From Firmicutes bacterium UBA3906 (GTDB lineage Bacteria > Bacillota > Clostridia > Caldicoprobacterales > DTU083), in assembly GCA_002391555.1 (NCBI GenBank), contig DGFG01000082.1:1-13083 (forward strand): a DNA stretch of 13,083 nt, written 5' to 3'. Made by a program: the position numbers and the translations under genes. Below the pieces are notes generated by a model. It saw nothing but the letters and a program-made list of their open reading frames with translations, did no database searches and was not told the origin of the DNA. Below are positions 1-7,742 of the stretch, in pieces (position 1 is the first letter of the stretch; each line of letters starts with the position of its first letter).

Positions 1-1
1 T

Positions 2-112
2 TCGCCGACCCAATATGTTAAGCTTATGGCTGAGCAGGAAAATGAAAATATGACAATACCCCCTGACCCCCTATTTAGGTTAAGGGGCAAGGAAGAGGAG
101 AAAAAAGACTAG
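2..112 (+). CDS. C-terminal fragment of an unidentified protein
   Basis: An open frame enters from the left edge and ends at TAG 110-112, giving the last 36 residues of a protein (it begins [12 protein letters not shown] and ends GKEEEKKD). The tail is hydrophilic and strongly charged, and shows no motif I can assign to a family. The stop lies only 13 bases before the next ATG, and the next gene's Shine-Dalgarno site starts at 114, so the two are very probably co-transcribed. That suggests this protein belongs to the same sugar-metabolism unit, which is inference from position only. The other forward frames are closed or shorter here. Confidence 0.6.
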   Translation, partial: SPTQYVKLMAEQENENMTIPPDPLFRLRGKEEEKKD

Positions 113-125
113 TGGAGGAGAGGAA

Positions 126-980
126 ATGAAAGTATTTAAAATCGGCCTTATTGCAGACTGCCTTAGACTACCCTTTAGGGAAAGTATCGAAAAATCAGCC
201 CAGCTAGGGGCTGAGGGAGTCCAGCTCTATGCTGTCAGTGGAGAAATGGCGCCAGAGAATATGACCAGGCAGGATATAGTAGAAAAAAGGTCTATACTAG
301 ACGCAAATGGCCTCAAAGTATCTGCTCTTTGCGGTGACCTAGGTGGCCATGGCTTTACAATTGAAGAGGACAACCAGTGGAAGATTGAGCGGTCCAAAAA
401 AATAGTAGACCTGGCCCTAGAGCTAGGTAGTAATATTGTAACTACCCATATAGGAGTTGTGCCTAGGGACAAGACCAGTAGGACCTACAAGGTATTACAG
501 GAGGCCTGCAACGAACTAGCTGAATATGCCCATAGCCAGGGTGCCTATTTTGCTATAGAGACTGGGCCTGAAACTGCGACTAGCTTAAAGGACTTTTTAG
601 ACAGCCTCAGCTCAAAGGGGGTTGCTGTAAATATGGATCCTGCCAACCTTGTAATGGTTACAGGGGATGATCCTGTAAAGGCAGTTTATACCCTGAGGGA
701 CTATATAGTACATACCCATGCCAAGGATGGTATTATGCTAAAGCAAACTGACCCAAAGCTTATCTATGACTTCTTTGCAGAGGGTGGTATAGGTGATCTA
801 AGGCTTGATGAGTACTTTAAGGAGGTCCCCCTCGGACAGGGACAGGTTGACTTTAAGGCCTATCTTGCAGCCCTAAGGGATATAGGTTTCAGTGGTTATC
901 TGACTATAGAGAGGGAAACCGGCCCTGATCCCTTAGAGGATATTAGGCAGGCTATTTCATATTTGAGGGCTATAATTTAA
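126..980 (+). CDS. Sugar phosphate isomerase/epimerase-like TIM-barrel protein
   Basis: This 284-residue protein belongs to the xylose isomerase-like TIM-barrel superfamily (AP endonuclease 2 fold), whose members isomerise or epimerise sugars using a divalent metal. Visible hallmarks are the N-terminal strand [13 protein letters not shown] at 107-110, and a likely metal site made of Glu145 (FAIETGPE), Asp171 (NMDPAN), His198 (HTHAKD) and Glu262 (LTIERE). PLGQGQVDF at 235-243 is the usual segment before the last helices. Length is normal for the family, and there is no signal peptide or membrane segment, so it should be cytosolic. The start is set by GGAGGAG at 114-120, just before ATG 126. 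It closely follows the truncated upstream gene and is followed by a terminator at 1067-1104. The family is secure; the substrate cannot be told from sequence. Confidence 0.87.
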   Translation: MKVFKIGLIADCLRLPFRESIEKSAQLGAEGVQLYAVSGEMAPENMTRQDIVEKRSILDANGLKVSALCGDLGGHGFTIEEDNQWKIERSKKIVDLALELGSNIVTTHIGVVPRDKTSRTYKVLQEACNELAEYAHSQGAYFAIETGPETATSLKDFLDSLSSKGVAVNMDPANLVMVTGDDPVKAVYTLRDYIVHTHAKDGIMLKQTDPKLIYDFFAEGGIGDLRLDEYFKEVPLGQGQVDFKAYLAALRDIGFSGYLTIERETGPDPLEDIRQAISYLRAII

Positions 981-987
981 TCAAAAG

Positions 988-1047
988 CTAGTATGTCTCA
1001 AAGCATATTTTAAAACATATTTCAAAGTATATTAAAGAGTATATTTC
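988..1047. repeat. Tandem 12-bp AT-rich repeat, four clear copies plus one degenerate
   Basis: Four consecutive 12-base units start at 1000, 1012, 1024 and 1036: AAAGCATATTTT, AAAACATATTTC, AAAGTATATTAA and AGAGTATATTTC, with consensus AAAGYATATTTC. The preceding 12 bases (988-999) match the consensus at 8 of 12 positions and may be a decayed fifth copy. The array sits between the isomerase stop codon and its terminator, so it would form part of that transcript's 3' untranslated region. Confidence 0.7.
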
Positions 1048-1066
1048 ATGACCAAGATAAGGAGCA

Positions 1067-1104
1067 GGACAGGTAAAGTTATAGACCTTTACCTGCCCTT
1101 TTTT
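1067..1104 (+). terminator. Rho-independent terminator after the isomerase gene
   Basis: CAGGTAAAG (1070-1078) and CTTTACCTG (1087-1095) form a perfect 9-bp stem around an 8-base loop. Two more G-C pairs form below one mismatch (GG 1067-1068 with CC 1097-1098). A run of six T (1099-1104) follows directly. This is a textbook intrinsic terminator and separates the sugar-isomerase unit from the glycosyltransferase operon. Confidence 0.88.
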
Positions 1105-1208
1105 GTTACTATAAGGGGCAAATGAAACCTTCTTGAGGACAGTTCGTATATCAATATATGGGCATTTTACATAAGGCAAGAAAACTGGCCATTTTCCAAG
1201 ATTGGCAA

Positions 1209-1237
1209 TTTAAAGTTATGCCTATTTATGCTATACT
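1209..1237 (+). promoter_or_regulatory. Extended -10 sigma-A-type promoter for the glycosyltransferase operon
   Basis: TATACT at 1232-1237 is preceded by TG plus one base (1229-1231), an extended -10 element. A weak -35 candidate TTTAAA (1209-1214) lies exactly 17 bases upstream. Initiation would fall near 1244, about 55 bases before the ATG at 1301. It is the best promoter candidate between the terminator and the first glycosyltransferase gene. Confidence 0.55.
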
Positions 1238-1300
1238 TAAATCGCCCATATTTTAATTTTAGACTAATTATTTTTTTATCATAATTTTATGGAGGTAGCT

Positions 1301-2347
1301 ATGGATAGGGATATTGTATGCTCGATAGTAGTGCCTATGTACAACGAGGAGGAGGTTATAGAGGAGACCTATAAACGCCTTAAGAAGGTAATGGACGAAA
1401 CCGGTGAGACCTATGAGCTGGTCTTTGTAAATGACGGCAGTAGGGATAGGTCGGCTGAGATTATAGCAGATCTAGCCAGGACAGACGAAAATATTAGGCT
1501 AGTTGATTTTTCCCGGAATTTTGGCCACCAAATCGCTGTTACAGCAGGGCTAGATTATTCAGCAGGACAAGCCATTGTTATCATAGATGCTGACCTCCAG
1601 GATCCACCTGAGGTTATACCCAGGATGTTAGAAAAGTGGCGGGAGGGCTACGAGGTCGTATATGGCAAGAGGATTAAAAGACACGGAGAGACCGTATTTA
1701 AAAAGGTTACTGCATTTTTCTACTACCGTATACTGGCCATGCTGACAAATGACAAGATACCAAAGGATACAGGGGATTTTAGGCTTATAGATAGAAAGGT
1801 CTGTGATGCCATGACCTCCTTTAATGAGAGGAACCGTTTCCTTCGTGGTATGATAAGCTGGGTTGGCTTTAGGCAAACTGCAGTTGAATATGTGAGAGAC
1901 GAGCGCTTTGCAGGAGAGACCAAGTACCCCTTAAAGAAAATGCTCAGGTTTGCTGCAGACGGCATTTTTTCCTTTACCTACAAGCCCTTAAAACTGGCCA
2001 CCTATCTGGGCTTTATCCTGTCAATATCAGGCTTTATCTACCTTTTGTATGTCCTATATCAGGCCCTTTTTACAGACAATACTGTAAGTGGCTGGGCTTC
2101 AACTATAGGTGTTAATATAATATTCAATGGTATTACCCTGATAATCCTAGGCATTATTGGCGAGTATGTTGGCCGCATATATGAGGAAGTAAAGGGAAGG
2201 CCCCTTTATATAGTCAGACAGGCCATAGGTTTTGATAAAGAGGGCCAAAAGTCTGCTAAGGAAGTGGACAAGCCTAAAGCTAATAATCATAGAGGAATTT
2301 TAGCCGAGGAAACAGAAGAAATCAAAGAGGATGCAGGGGATGAGTAA
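1301..2347 (+). CDS. GT2 polyprenyl-phosphate glycosyltransferase (DPM1/GtrB-like)
   Basis: Membrane-bound family 2 glycosyltransferase of 348 residues, of the class that moves a hexose from a nucleotide sugar onto polyprenyl phosphate at the cytoplasmic face. The GT-A domain shows IVVPMYNEEE, NDGSRD (44-49), the metal-binding DADLQDPPE (96-104), TGDFRLIDR (157-165) and a GETKYPL segment (205-211). Two hydrophobic segments follow at about 234-256 and 268-290, then the typical GEYVGRIYEEVKGRPLYIV and a charged tail of about 40 residues. An ATG at 1289 is in frame but overlaps the Shine-Dalgarno GGAGGT (1291-1296), so ATG 1301 is the better start. The 3' end overlaps the GtrA-like gene. The sugar (mannose or glucose) is not determinable; partnership with a PMT-type enzyme makes mannose plausible by inference. 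Confidence 0.9.
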   Translation: MDRDIVCSIVVPMYNEEEVIEETYKRLKKVMDETGETYELVFVNDGSRDRSAEIIADLARTDENIRLVDFSRNFGHQIAVTAGLDYSAGQAIVIIDADLQDPPEVIPRMLEKWREGYEVVYGKRIKRHGETVFKKVTAFFYYRILAMLTNDKIPKDTGDFRLIDRKVCDAMTSFNERNRFLRGMISWVGFRQTAVEYVRDERFAGETKYPLKKMLRFAADGIFSFTYKPLKLATYLGFILSISGFIYLLYVLYQALFTDNTVSGWASTIGVNIIFNGITLIILGIIGEYVGRIYEEVKGRPLYIVRQAIGFDKEGQKSAKEVDKPKANNHRGILAEETEEIKEDAGDE

Positions 2348-2765
2348 TTCGAGCTTGGAAAGGCTAAAGGCTAGGCTAGCTGAGCTTATAAAGTTTTCTT
2401 TAGTTGGGGTTTTAAATACCCTGGTTGATTTTCTGGTATTTACTATCCTAAACGGGCCAGTGGGCCTTAGGCCAACGCCTAGTCATATTATTTCTTATTC
2501 TTGTGGAGTTGCTAACAGCTACTCCTTAAACAGGAGATGGACCTTTAGGGTAAAGGGTAGCTTTAGTATGCCTGAACTATTAAAGTTTATTGGGGTAAAC
2601 CTTTTATCCCTGGCTGTATCTACCCTAGTTATTAGCTATCTTGTAGAGGGTGGACCTGGTATAAATAAATATATTGGCAAGCTAATAGCCACTGTTTGTG
2701 CATTAGGAGTAAACTTTATTGGGTCTAGACTTTTTGTATTTAAAAGTAGTGAAAATGACAAGTAG
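2340..2765 (+). CDS. GtrA-family four-helix membrane protein
   Basis: Small polytopic protein (141 residues from ATG 2340) with the GtrA signatures: an N-terminal IKFSLVGVLNTLVDF, a central NRRWTFR (64-70), and a final helix ending NFIGSRLFVF. Four hydrophobic segments are visible at about 17-38, 47-63, 80-103 and 110-130. GtrA proteins accompany GtrB-type GT2 enzymes and are commonly proposed to move or present polyprenyl-phosphate-linked sugars across the membrane. The gene overlaps the GT2 stop codon by 8 bases, indicating translational coupling. An in-frame ATG at 2331 exists but has no spacing from its purine stretch; AAGAGG at 2325-2330 is correctly placed for ATG 2340. Confidence 0.87.
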   Translation: MSNSSLERLKARLAELIKFSLVGVLNTLVDFLVFTILNGPVGLRPTPSHIISYSCGVANSYSLNRRWTFRVKGSFSMPELLKFIGVNLLSLAVSTLVISYLVEGGPGINKYIGKLIATVCALGVNFIGSRLFVFKSSENDK

Positions 2766-2786
2766 GATGAGAAAGGGCTGAACAAA

Positions 2787-5700
2787 GTGGGCACAATTGC
2801 ATTTATAAGTTTTAATATATTTATTGCTAGTTTTTTTTACTTAAGTAGCAGTATGAAGGGCAGGTCCAAGAGGCTGGCCACAAATGTCTATCGAGGCCAC
2901 ATCAGTACAGTCCTATGGCTTGGCTTTGTAATAAGGCTAGTACTTGCACCCTTAAACCTTGGCTTTTCATCTGACATCGGCCTATTTTCCTACTGGGCCC
3001 AGGAGGGGGCCAAGGACCTACTACATATCTACTCTAATGCCTCCTTTCTTGATTATCCCCCTTTCTATATATACATACTGACCATAATCGGACTAATAGG
3101 CAAGCTATTTGGTATATCGGGAGGAGATCCAGTCTTTGTCATCCTCCTAAAGCTACCTTCAATACTAGCAGACCTAGCAACAGCCTATATCCTATACAGT
3201 CTAGCTAAAAAGAGGTTTTCTGGCTCTTGGCCTGTTGCCATAGCAGCCCTTTATATCTTTAACCCAGCTGTCTTGATAGATTCTGCCATGTGGGGTCAGG
3301 TGGACTCCTTTATGGTTATGCTCATTGCCCTTGGCTTTTATACATTGATGGAGTCGGACAGGCCTGCCCTTTGCGGCCTGCCCTTTGCAGCTGCCATATT
3401 AACAAAGCCCCAGGCCCTAATAGTTATGCCAGCTGTCCTTTTTACCATCTTAAAGGGCCGGGACCCAAAGTTTTTACTAAAGACCTTATTCTATGGTGCT
3501 GGAGCCCTGCTAGCCCTAGCCCTACCCTTTTTAATAGTTGAGGGGCCCAGCTGGTTAATTGAGCTATACTTAAATACTGCAGGTCATTATACCTACGCCT
3601 CCTTAAACGCCTTTAACCTCTTTTCTATGTTAGGGGCCAACCTAGTGCAGGATTCTGAGACCTTTATATTTTTCTCCTATAAAATATGGGGCTTTGCCTT
3701 TATACTTTTGACCCTTTTATATACAGGACTTGTTTTTATAAAGGGAAAGGGAAGCCAGCTACCCTACCTAGGAGGTATCCTATTATACCTAGGCGTCTTT
3801 GTCCTATCAGCTAGGATGCATGAAAGGTATATGTTCCCGGTTTTGTTTTTCTTCCTAGTCATATTTATCTTAACTAGGGACAGGTGGAGCCTAATCTTTT
3901 ATGGCATATCCTCTATAACTATCTTTGCCAACATATATGTTGTTCTTGAGAAAATGATTAGGACAGGTGACCCCCATATCTATATGAATGATGGGGCTTA
4001 TGCGGATACAGCAGCCCTTATTATCGTATCTATTGTAAATGTGCTACTTTTAATTGCAGTTGTGATATGGGCCTGGCGAAACGGGGTAATGGAAAAGATA
4101 AGCAGGGCAGATGATATCGACAAGATCTCGCCCAGGCAAGATATGGCAGGCAAAAAAAGGCCAAGGCCAGAGGAGATTGACCAGACCCGGTCTAGGATAA
4201 ACAAAAAAGACCTCATCATAATGACAGTAATGACCCTTATATATCTGGGGATGGCCTTTATAAATCTTGGGGGCTTTGAGGTGCCCCAGACCGAGTGGGT
4301 GGCTAAAGACTCCACAGACGGCTTTATAATTGAGCTAGAAGAGGAAAACTATGTATCTAGGCTTACCTATTACTGCGGGCTTGGCAAGGAGGCCACATAT
4401 AGGGTATGGTACAAGAGCACAAATGGTGAGTATGAAAAGATCGAAGACCTTATGGAAGAGGATGAGTTCTACAAGTGGAAGGTCCTAAATATCGATGCCC
4501 ACCTTAGCCATATAATGGTCAGGCCAACCAAGCCGGGCGGTTCCATCCATGAAATAGGGGTCTTTGCTACTGACAAGAATCAGCCACTAGCCATTAGCAT
4601 AACTGACCTTGATGGCAATCCTGTAGACCAGTCAGATCCCCTTTATAATCTAGTAGACGAGCAGGCTATAGCAAAGTATACCCACAACTACAAGACGGGC
4701 ACATATTTTGATGAGATATACCATGCACGTACAGCCTATGAGCATTTAAATCAAATAAAACCCTATGAGTGGACCCATCCGCCCCTAGGAAAGATTTTAA
4801 TAGGCATTGGAATCAAAGCTTTTGGTATGAACACCTTTGGCTGGCGATTTGTAGGTACCATAATAGGGGCGGCCATGATACCCCTTATGTATCTATTCGG
4901 TAAAAAGTTGTTTAAAAGGAGCCTATTCGGCTTTTGCGCTGCCTTTTTAATGATGTTTGACCTTATGCATTTTGCCCAGACCAGGATCGCTACTATAGAT
5001 TCCTATACGACCTTCTTTGTTATACTTATGTACTACTTTATGGCCGATTACTACCTATGTAGGTCCTACAAAAAGGGCTTTATCAGGTCCCTAATACCCT
5101 TGTTTTTAAGCGGGCTCTTTTTCGGCCTAGGAGCAGCTAGCAAATGGTCTGCCCTATATGGGGCTCCAGGACTTGCCCTTATATTTTTCATGGCCAAGTA
5201 TAATGAGACCAAGGACTACAGGGAGTATAAAAAGATGGATGAGCAGGACAGGCCGGCCTGGGTCAAGAGTTTTATAGGAAAGTACTGGGTAGGAACCCTT
5301 ATTGCCTGTGTATTCTTCTTTATCATCATACCAGCTGCTATATACCTCCTGTCCTATATACCCTATCTAAGGGTAGAGGGCATGACCTTTAAGGACATAC
5401 TAGACTATCAGACCAGGATGTACAATTACCACAGTGGTCTTGAGGCCACCCACGGCTTTCAGTCTAGCTGGTGGACCTGGCCCCTTCTGATTAGGCCAAT
5501 CTGGTATTACAAGGCTCCAGATATGGCTGCAGGTATGGCTTCAACCATATCCTCCTTTGGTAACCCAGCCATTTGGTGGGTTGGGATAGGGGCTTACTTT
5601 TACCTGATCAAAAGGGCCCTAAAGAAAAATTCTGTTGCCATATTCCTCTTGATACCGATAATAACCCAGCTTCTACCCTGGACTCAGATATCAAGGGCTG

Positions 5701-5927
5701 CCTTTATATATCACTTTTTCCCCATCCTGCCCTTTGTAATGCTAGGGATAGTTTTTGCCATTAAGTGCCTCATAGACTTGGGCATGAGTCAAAACAGGGT
5801 CTATGTATACCTAGCCATAGTGCTGATTAACTTTATCCTATTTTACCCCATGGTTTCTGCCCTGCTGGTGCCTGAGTATTATCTGCTAGGCTTAGAGCTC
5901 CTACCTTCCTGGGTTTTTTGGACCTAG
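2787..5927 (+). CDS. Double GT-C glycosyltransferase: GT87-like half, discoidin-like insert, PMT (GT39) half
   Basis: A 1046-residue polytopic membrane protein with a GTG start after AAAGGG (2772-2777). The first half (1 to about 430) has roughly a dozen membrane segments and GT-C features: SSDIGLFSYWAQEG (61-74) in the first external loop, DYPPFYIY, WGQVDS (169-174) and MHERYMFP (344-351). A charged cytoplasmic linker (about 431-474) precedes a second GT-C unit. That unit starts with a membrane helix at about 476-494, then has a beta-rich segment at about 505-600 resembling a discoidin (F5/8C-type) fold, then the PMT signature FDEIYHA (641-647) with the acidic pair Asp642-Glu643, THPPLGK (663-669), ARIATIDSY-like QTRIATIDSY (731-740), and the PMT C-terminal region YNYHSGLEATHGFQSSWW (879-896). 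PMT enzymes transfer a sugar from a polyprenyl phosphate to protein or other external acceptors. The preceding GT2 and GtrA genes would supply that donor. Acceptor and sugar are unknown. Confidence 0.88.
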   Translation: MGTIAFISFNIFIASFFYLSSSMKGRSKRLATNVYRGHISTVLWLGFVIRLVLAPLNLGFSSDIGLFSYWAQEGAKDLLHIYSNASFLDYPPFYIYILTIIGLIGKLFGISGGDPVFVILLKLPSILADLATAYILYSLAKKRFSGSWPVAIAALYIFNPAVLIDSAMWGQVDSFMVMLIALGFYTLMESDRPALCGLPFAAAILTKPQALIVMPAVLFTILKGRDPKFLLKTLFYGAGALLALALPFLIVEGPSWLIELYLNTAGHYTYASLNAFNLFSMLGANLVQDSETFIFFSYKIWGFAFILLTLLYTGLVFIKGKGSQLPYLGGILLYLGVFVLSARMHERYMFPVLFFFLVIFILTRDRWSLIFYGISSITIFANIYVVLEKMIRTGDPHIYMNDGAYADTAALIIVSIVNVLLLIAVVIWAWRNGVMEKISRADDIDKISPRQDMAGKKRPRPEEIDQTRSRINKKDLIIMTVMTLIYLGMAFINLGGFEVPQTEWVAKDSTDGFIIELEEENYVSRLTYYCGLGKEATYRVWYKSTNGEYEKIEDLMEEDEFYKWKVLNIDAHLSHIMVRPTKPGGSIHEIGVFATDKNQPLAISITDLDGNPVDQSDPLYNLVDEQAIAKYTHNYKTGTYFDEIYHARTAYEHLNQIKPYEWTHPPLGKILIGIGIKAFGMNTFGWRFVGTIIGAAMIPLMYLFGKKLFKRSLFGFCAAFLMMFDLMHFAQTRIATIDSYTTFFVILMYYFMADYYLCRSYKKGFIRSLIPLFLSGLFFGLGAASKWSALYGAPGLALIFFMAKYNETKDYREYKKMDEQDRPAWVKSFIGKYWVGTLIACVFFFIIIPAAIYLLSYIPYLRVEGMTFKDILDYQTRMYNYHSGLEATHGFQSSWWTWPLLIRPIWYYKAPDMAAGMASTISSFGNPAIWWVGIGAYFYLIKRALKKNSVAIFLLIPIITQLLPWTQISRAAFIYHFFPILPFVMLGIVFAIKCLIDLGMSQNRVYVYLAIVLINFILFYPMVSALLVPEYYLLGLELLPSWVFWT

Positions 5928-6044
5928 GCTAGGGAGGGCTAAATAAAATAACCCTTTACCGACTAGCTGAATAAAATACCTATAATGGGTCAATGCTTTA
6001 GCTAGCAGGCTTCTTAGCCAAAAGCATTTCGGGGAGGGATAATT
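5928..6044 (+). promoter_or_regulatory. Leader of gin: -10 box and 5' hairpin
   Basis: A perfect TATAAT lies at 5981-5986, but no good -35 is at 16-18 bases (TTTACC at 5955-5960 is 20 away), so the promoter call is tentative. Just after the expected start point, AATGCTTT (5992-5999) and AAAGCATT (6021-6028) form an 8-bp stem with an inner GCTAG/TTAGC helix. The hairpin ends two bases before the Shine-Dalgarno GGGGAGGG (6031-6038). No clear T-rich terminator for the upstream operon was found in this stretch. Confidence 0.35.
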
Positions 6045-6224
6045 ATGATAGCAATCAGACTATGCTCTATTTGTCAAAGGGCCAAGAGGGTCAATCTCAT
6101 AATCAGGGACAAAAACATCTGCCTTGAATGTGAAAAGGCCCTAGTAGAAACTACTAGTACACAAAAGTCCTATGGCTACTATATGGACGCTGTAAAAAAA
6201 TTATTATATAATAGTGCAAATTAG
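6045..6224 (+). CDS. csfB: Gin/CsfB-type anti-sigma-G zinc-binding protein
   Basis: A 59-residue protein with two CxxC pairs (Cys7/Cys10 and Cys26/Cys29), followed by CEKALVET and a C-terminal YGYYMDAVKKLLY. This is the pattern of Gin (CsfB), the zinc-ribbon inhibitor that restrains sigma-G, and in B. subtilis sigma-E as well, during sporulation. The start has a strong Shine-Dalgarno (GGGGAGGG, 6031-6038) six bases before ATG. Position supports the call: in B. subtilis csfB lies upstream of yaaO, tmk, yaaQ/darA, holB and yaaT/ricT, the order seen downstream here, although xpaC and yaaN are absent. A generic small zinc-finger protein is the alternative. The assignment rests on motif spacing plus synteny. 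Confidence 0.8.
   Translation: MIAIRLCSICQRAKRVNLIIRDKNICLECEKALVETTSTQKSYGYYMDAVKKLLYNSAN
6184..6212 (+). promoter_or_regulatory. Possible internal promoter for the decarboxylase-tmk genes
   Basis: TGGACG (6184-6189, four of six matches to TTGACA) and a perfect TATAAT (6207-6212) are separated by exactly 17 bases. They lie inside the last codons of gin. Transcription would begin near 6219, some 35 bases before the decarboxylase ATG. This would let the housekeeping genes be expressed without the sporulation gene. The region is AT-rich, so a chance match is possible. Confidence 0.4.
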
Positions 6225-6254
6225 AGCTAGATTATAGGATACGGTGGTTTTATA

Positions 6255-7730
6255 ATGGAAATGCCTTTGGTACAAGCTATTTTAGACTATGTAGATGAGG
6301 GTACAGCTAGATTTCATGTACCAGGGCACAAGGGTATGGACCTTTATTCAAGGCTTGGTTTCAAGCTAGACTGGACCTATGATTTGACTGAGGTTAGAGG
6401 GACAGACAATCTGCAGGCACCAACAGGTGCAATTAAAAGAGCTCAGGAGCTAGCTGCCAGAGCCTTTGGGTCAGATGTCTGTTTTTTTCTTGTAAATGGA
6501 ACGACTTCAGGTATACATATAATGATCCTTTATGCTGCAAGGCCAGGTGACAAGGTCTTGCTTGCTAGGTCCTGCCACAAGTCAGTTTGGGATGCCCTAG
6601 TTTTGTCAGGAGCTGTACCTGTTTATATAGAGCCTGAGTATGACGAGGACCGGGGCCTCTATACCCAGGTTAGCTTAGATTCTGTAAAAAGGGCTGTCAA
6701 AAACAATCCTGACATTGTTGCCATGGTCATCACTAGCCCTAACTACTATGGTATGGTAGGCCAGCTAGAAGAGATTTGTAGCTATCTTAGGGACAGGGGC
6801 ATATTGTCTTTAGTAGATGAGGCCCATGGAGGCCACTTTATCTTTAATAGAAAACTGCCCCCCTCGGCTGCTGATGCTGGGGCAGATATTTGGGTACAAA
6901 GCGCCCACAAGACCTTGCCTTCATTGACCCAGGCCTCATACCTACACGCCAGGTCAGATAGGGTAGACACTAATGTGCTTGCAAGCCTCCACAGTATGAT
7001 GATGACGACTAGTCCTTCATACTTACTTATGGCCTCCCTTGACCTAGCCAGAGCCTATATGGAGGATAGGGGACAGGCAGAGCTAGATAGGCTAATTGAG
7101 CTAGTGGCAGCTAGCAGGCAAAGGTTAAATAGGCTTGGAATAGATACAATGACTAGCTATGCAAGGCCTGAATTAGTGGCCATGGACCCTACTAGACTGG
7201 TGCTTGACTTAAGTAGCCTTTCCATAAGCGGCTTTGAGGCAGAGGGCCTGCTAAGGGACAGGGGGATACAGGTTGAGATGTCTGATCTAACTAGGCTGGT
7301 TTGTGTCTCTAGCCTAGCTGATAAAATAGAGGATTTTGATAGGCTAGTAGCAGCCTGTGACTCTCTACTAAGACAGGGGTCTAATAAGGATAGGCCTATT
7401 TTCGGCCAAAATCCTCGTCTAGGCAGTAGGCTTAAAAAAGGGGCCAGGCTAGACTCCGGGGCCCTGATAGGTCCAGCTGCAGGGATTCCCGACCAAGTCC
7501 TAAGTCCGAGACAGGCCTTTTTTAGTAAAAAGGAATATGTACCACTAGCTAGGGCCCAAGGCAGGGTCTGTGCTGGACTAGTAGGCTCTTATCCTCCCGG
7601 CATACCAAGCTTTTGCCCTGGAGACCTAATAGATAAGGCTGGTCTTGAGTATCTTAGCTTAGTTAAGGACAGGGGCGGCCAGCTTTTTGGCCTAAGAGAT
7701 GAGGACCTAGTAGCTGTAGTTAAGGATTAG
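6255..7730 (+). CDS. PLP-dependent Orn/Lys/Arg decarboxylase family protein (YaaO-like)
   Basis: A 491-residue fold-type I PLP enzyme of the Orn/Lys/Arg decarboxylase major-domain family. Motifs are FHVPGHKG (20-27), a NGTTSG phosphate-binding turn (81-86), DEAHGGHF (188-195) with the cofactor-contacting Asp188, and SAHKTLPSLTQ (216-226), where Lys219 is the expected Schiff-base lysine. The C-terminal domain ends with LSPRQAFFSK and a SYPPGIPSFCPGD stretch (445-457), standard for the short decarboxylases such as SpeA and YaaO. The Shine-Dalgarno is GGTGG at 6243-6247. The product would be a cytosolic amino acid decarboxylase making agmatine, cadaverine or putrescine; the substrate cannot be resolved. 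Its place between gin and tmk is that of B. subtilis yaaO, whose function is itself not settled. Confidence 0.88.
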   Translation: MEMPLVQAILDYVDEGTARFHVPGHKGMDLYSRLGFKLDWTYDLTEVRGTDNLQAPTGAIKRAQELAARAFGSDVCFFLVNGTTSGIHIMILYAARPGDKVLLARSCHKSVWDALVLSGAVPVYIEPEYDEDRGLYTQVSLDSVKRAVKNNPDIVAMVITSPNYYGMVGQLEEICSYLRDRGILSLVDEAHGGHFIFNRKLPPSAADAGADIWVQSAHKTLPSLTQASYLHARSDRVDTNVLASLHSMMMTTSPSYLLMASLDLARAYMEDRGQAELDRLIELVAASRQRLNRLGIDTMTSYARPELVAMDPTRLVLDLSSLSISGFEAEGLLRDRGIQVEMSDLTRLVCVSSLADKIEDFDRLVAACDSLLRQGSNKDRPIFGQNPRLGSRLKKGARLDSGALIGPAAGIPDQVLSPRQAFFSKKEYVPLARAQGRVCAGLVGSYPPGIPSFCPGDLIDKAGLEYLSLVKDRGGQLFGLRDEDLVAVVKD

Positions 7731-7742
7731 GGATTAGCTAAT

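Larger units (their letters stand above)
981..1300. other. Intergenic region: 12-bp repeats, terminator, promoter
   Basis: This 320-base gap holds no convincing gene. From left to right it has a tandem 12-bp AT-rich repeat (988-1047), an intrinsic terminator closing the isomerase transcript (1067-1104), about 100 bases without recognisable structure, and an extended -10 promoter near 1232 leading to the glycosyltransferase genes. A 63-codon reverse-strand frame (988-1179) runs across both the repeat and the terminator and has no family resemblance. Confidence 0.6.

Noticed and set aside
988..1179. Reverse-strand 63-codon frame after the isomerase gene
   Set aside because: It spans the 12-bp repeat and a textbook terminator and shows no family similarity.
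1289..1300. Upstream ATG for the GT2 enzyme
   Set aside because: This ATG overlaps the Shine-Dalgarno GGAGGT that serves ATG 1301.
3998..4315. Reverse-strand 105-codon frame inside the double GT-C gene
   Set aside because: It is fully contained in a well-supported membrane enzyme gene and has no independent support.
5573..5764. Short forward frame inside the PMT half
   Set aside because: It is an alternative-frame shadow within the conserved PMT C-terminal coding region.
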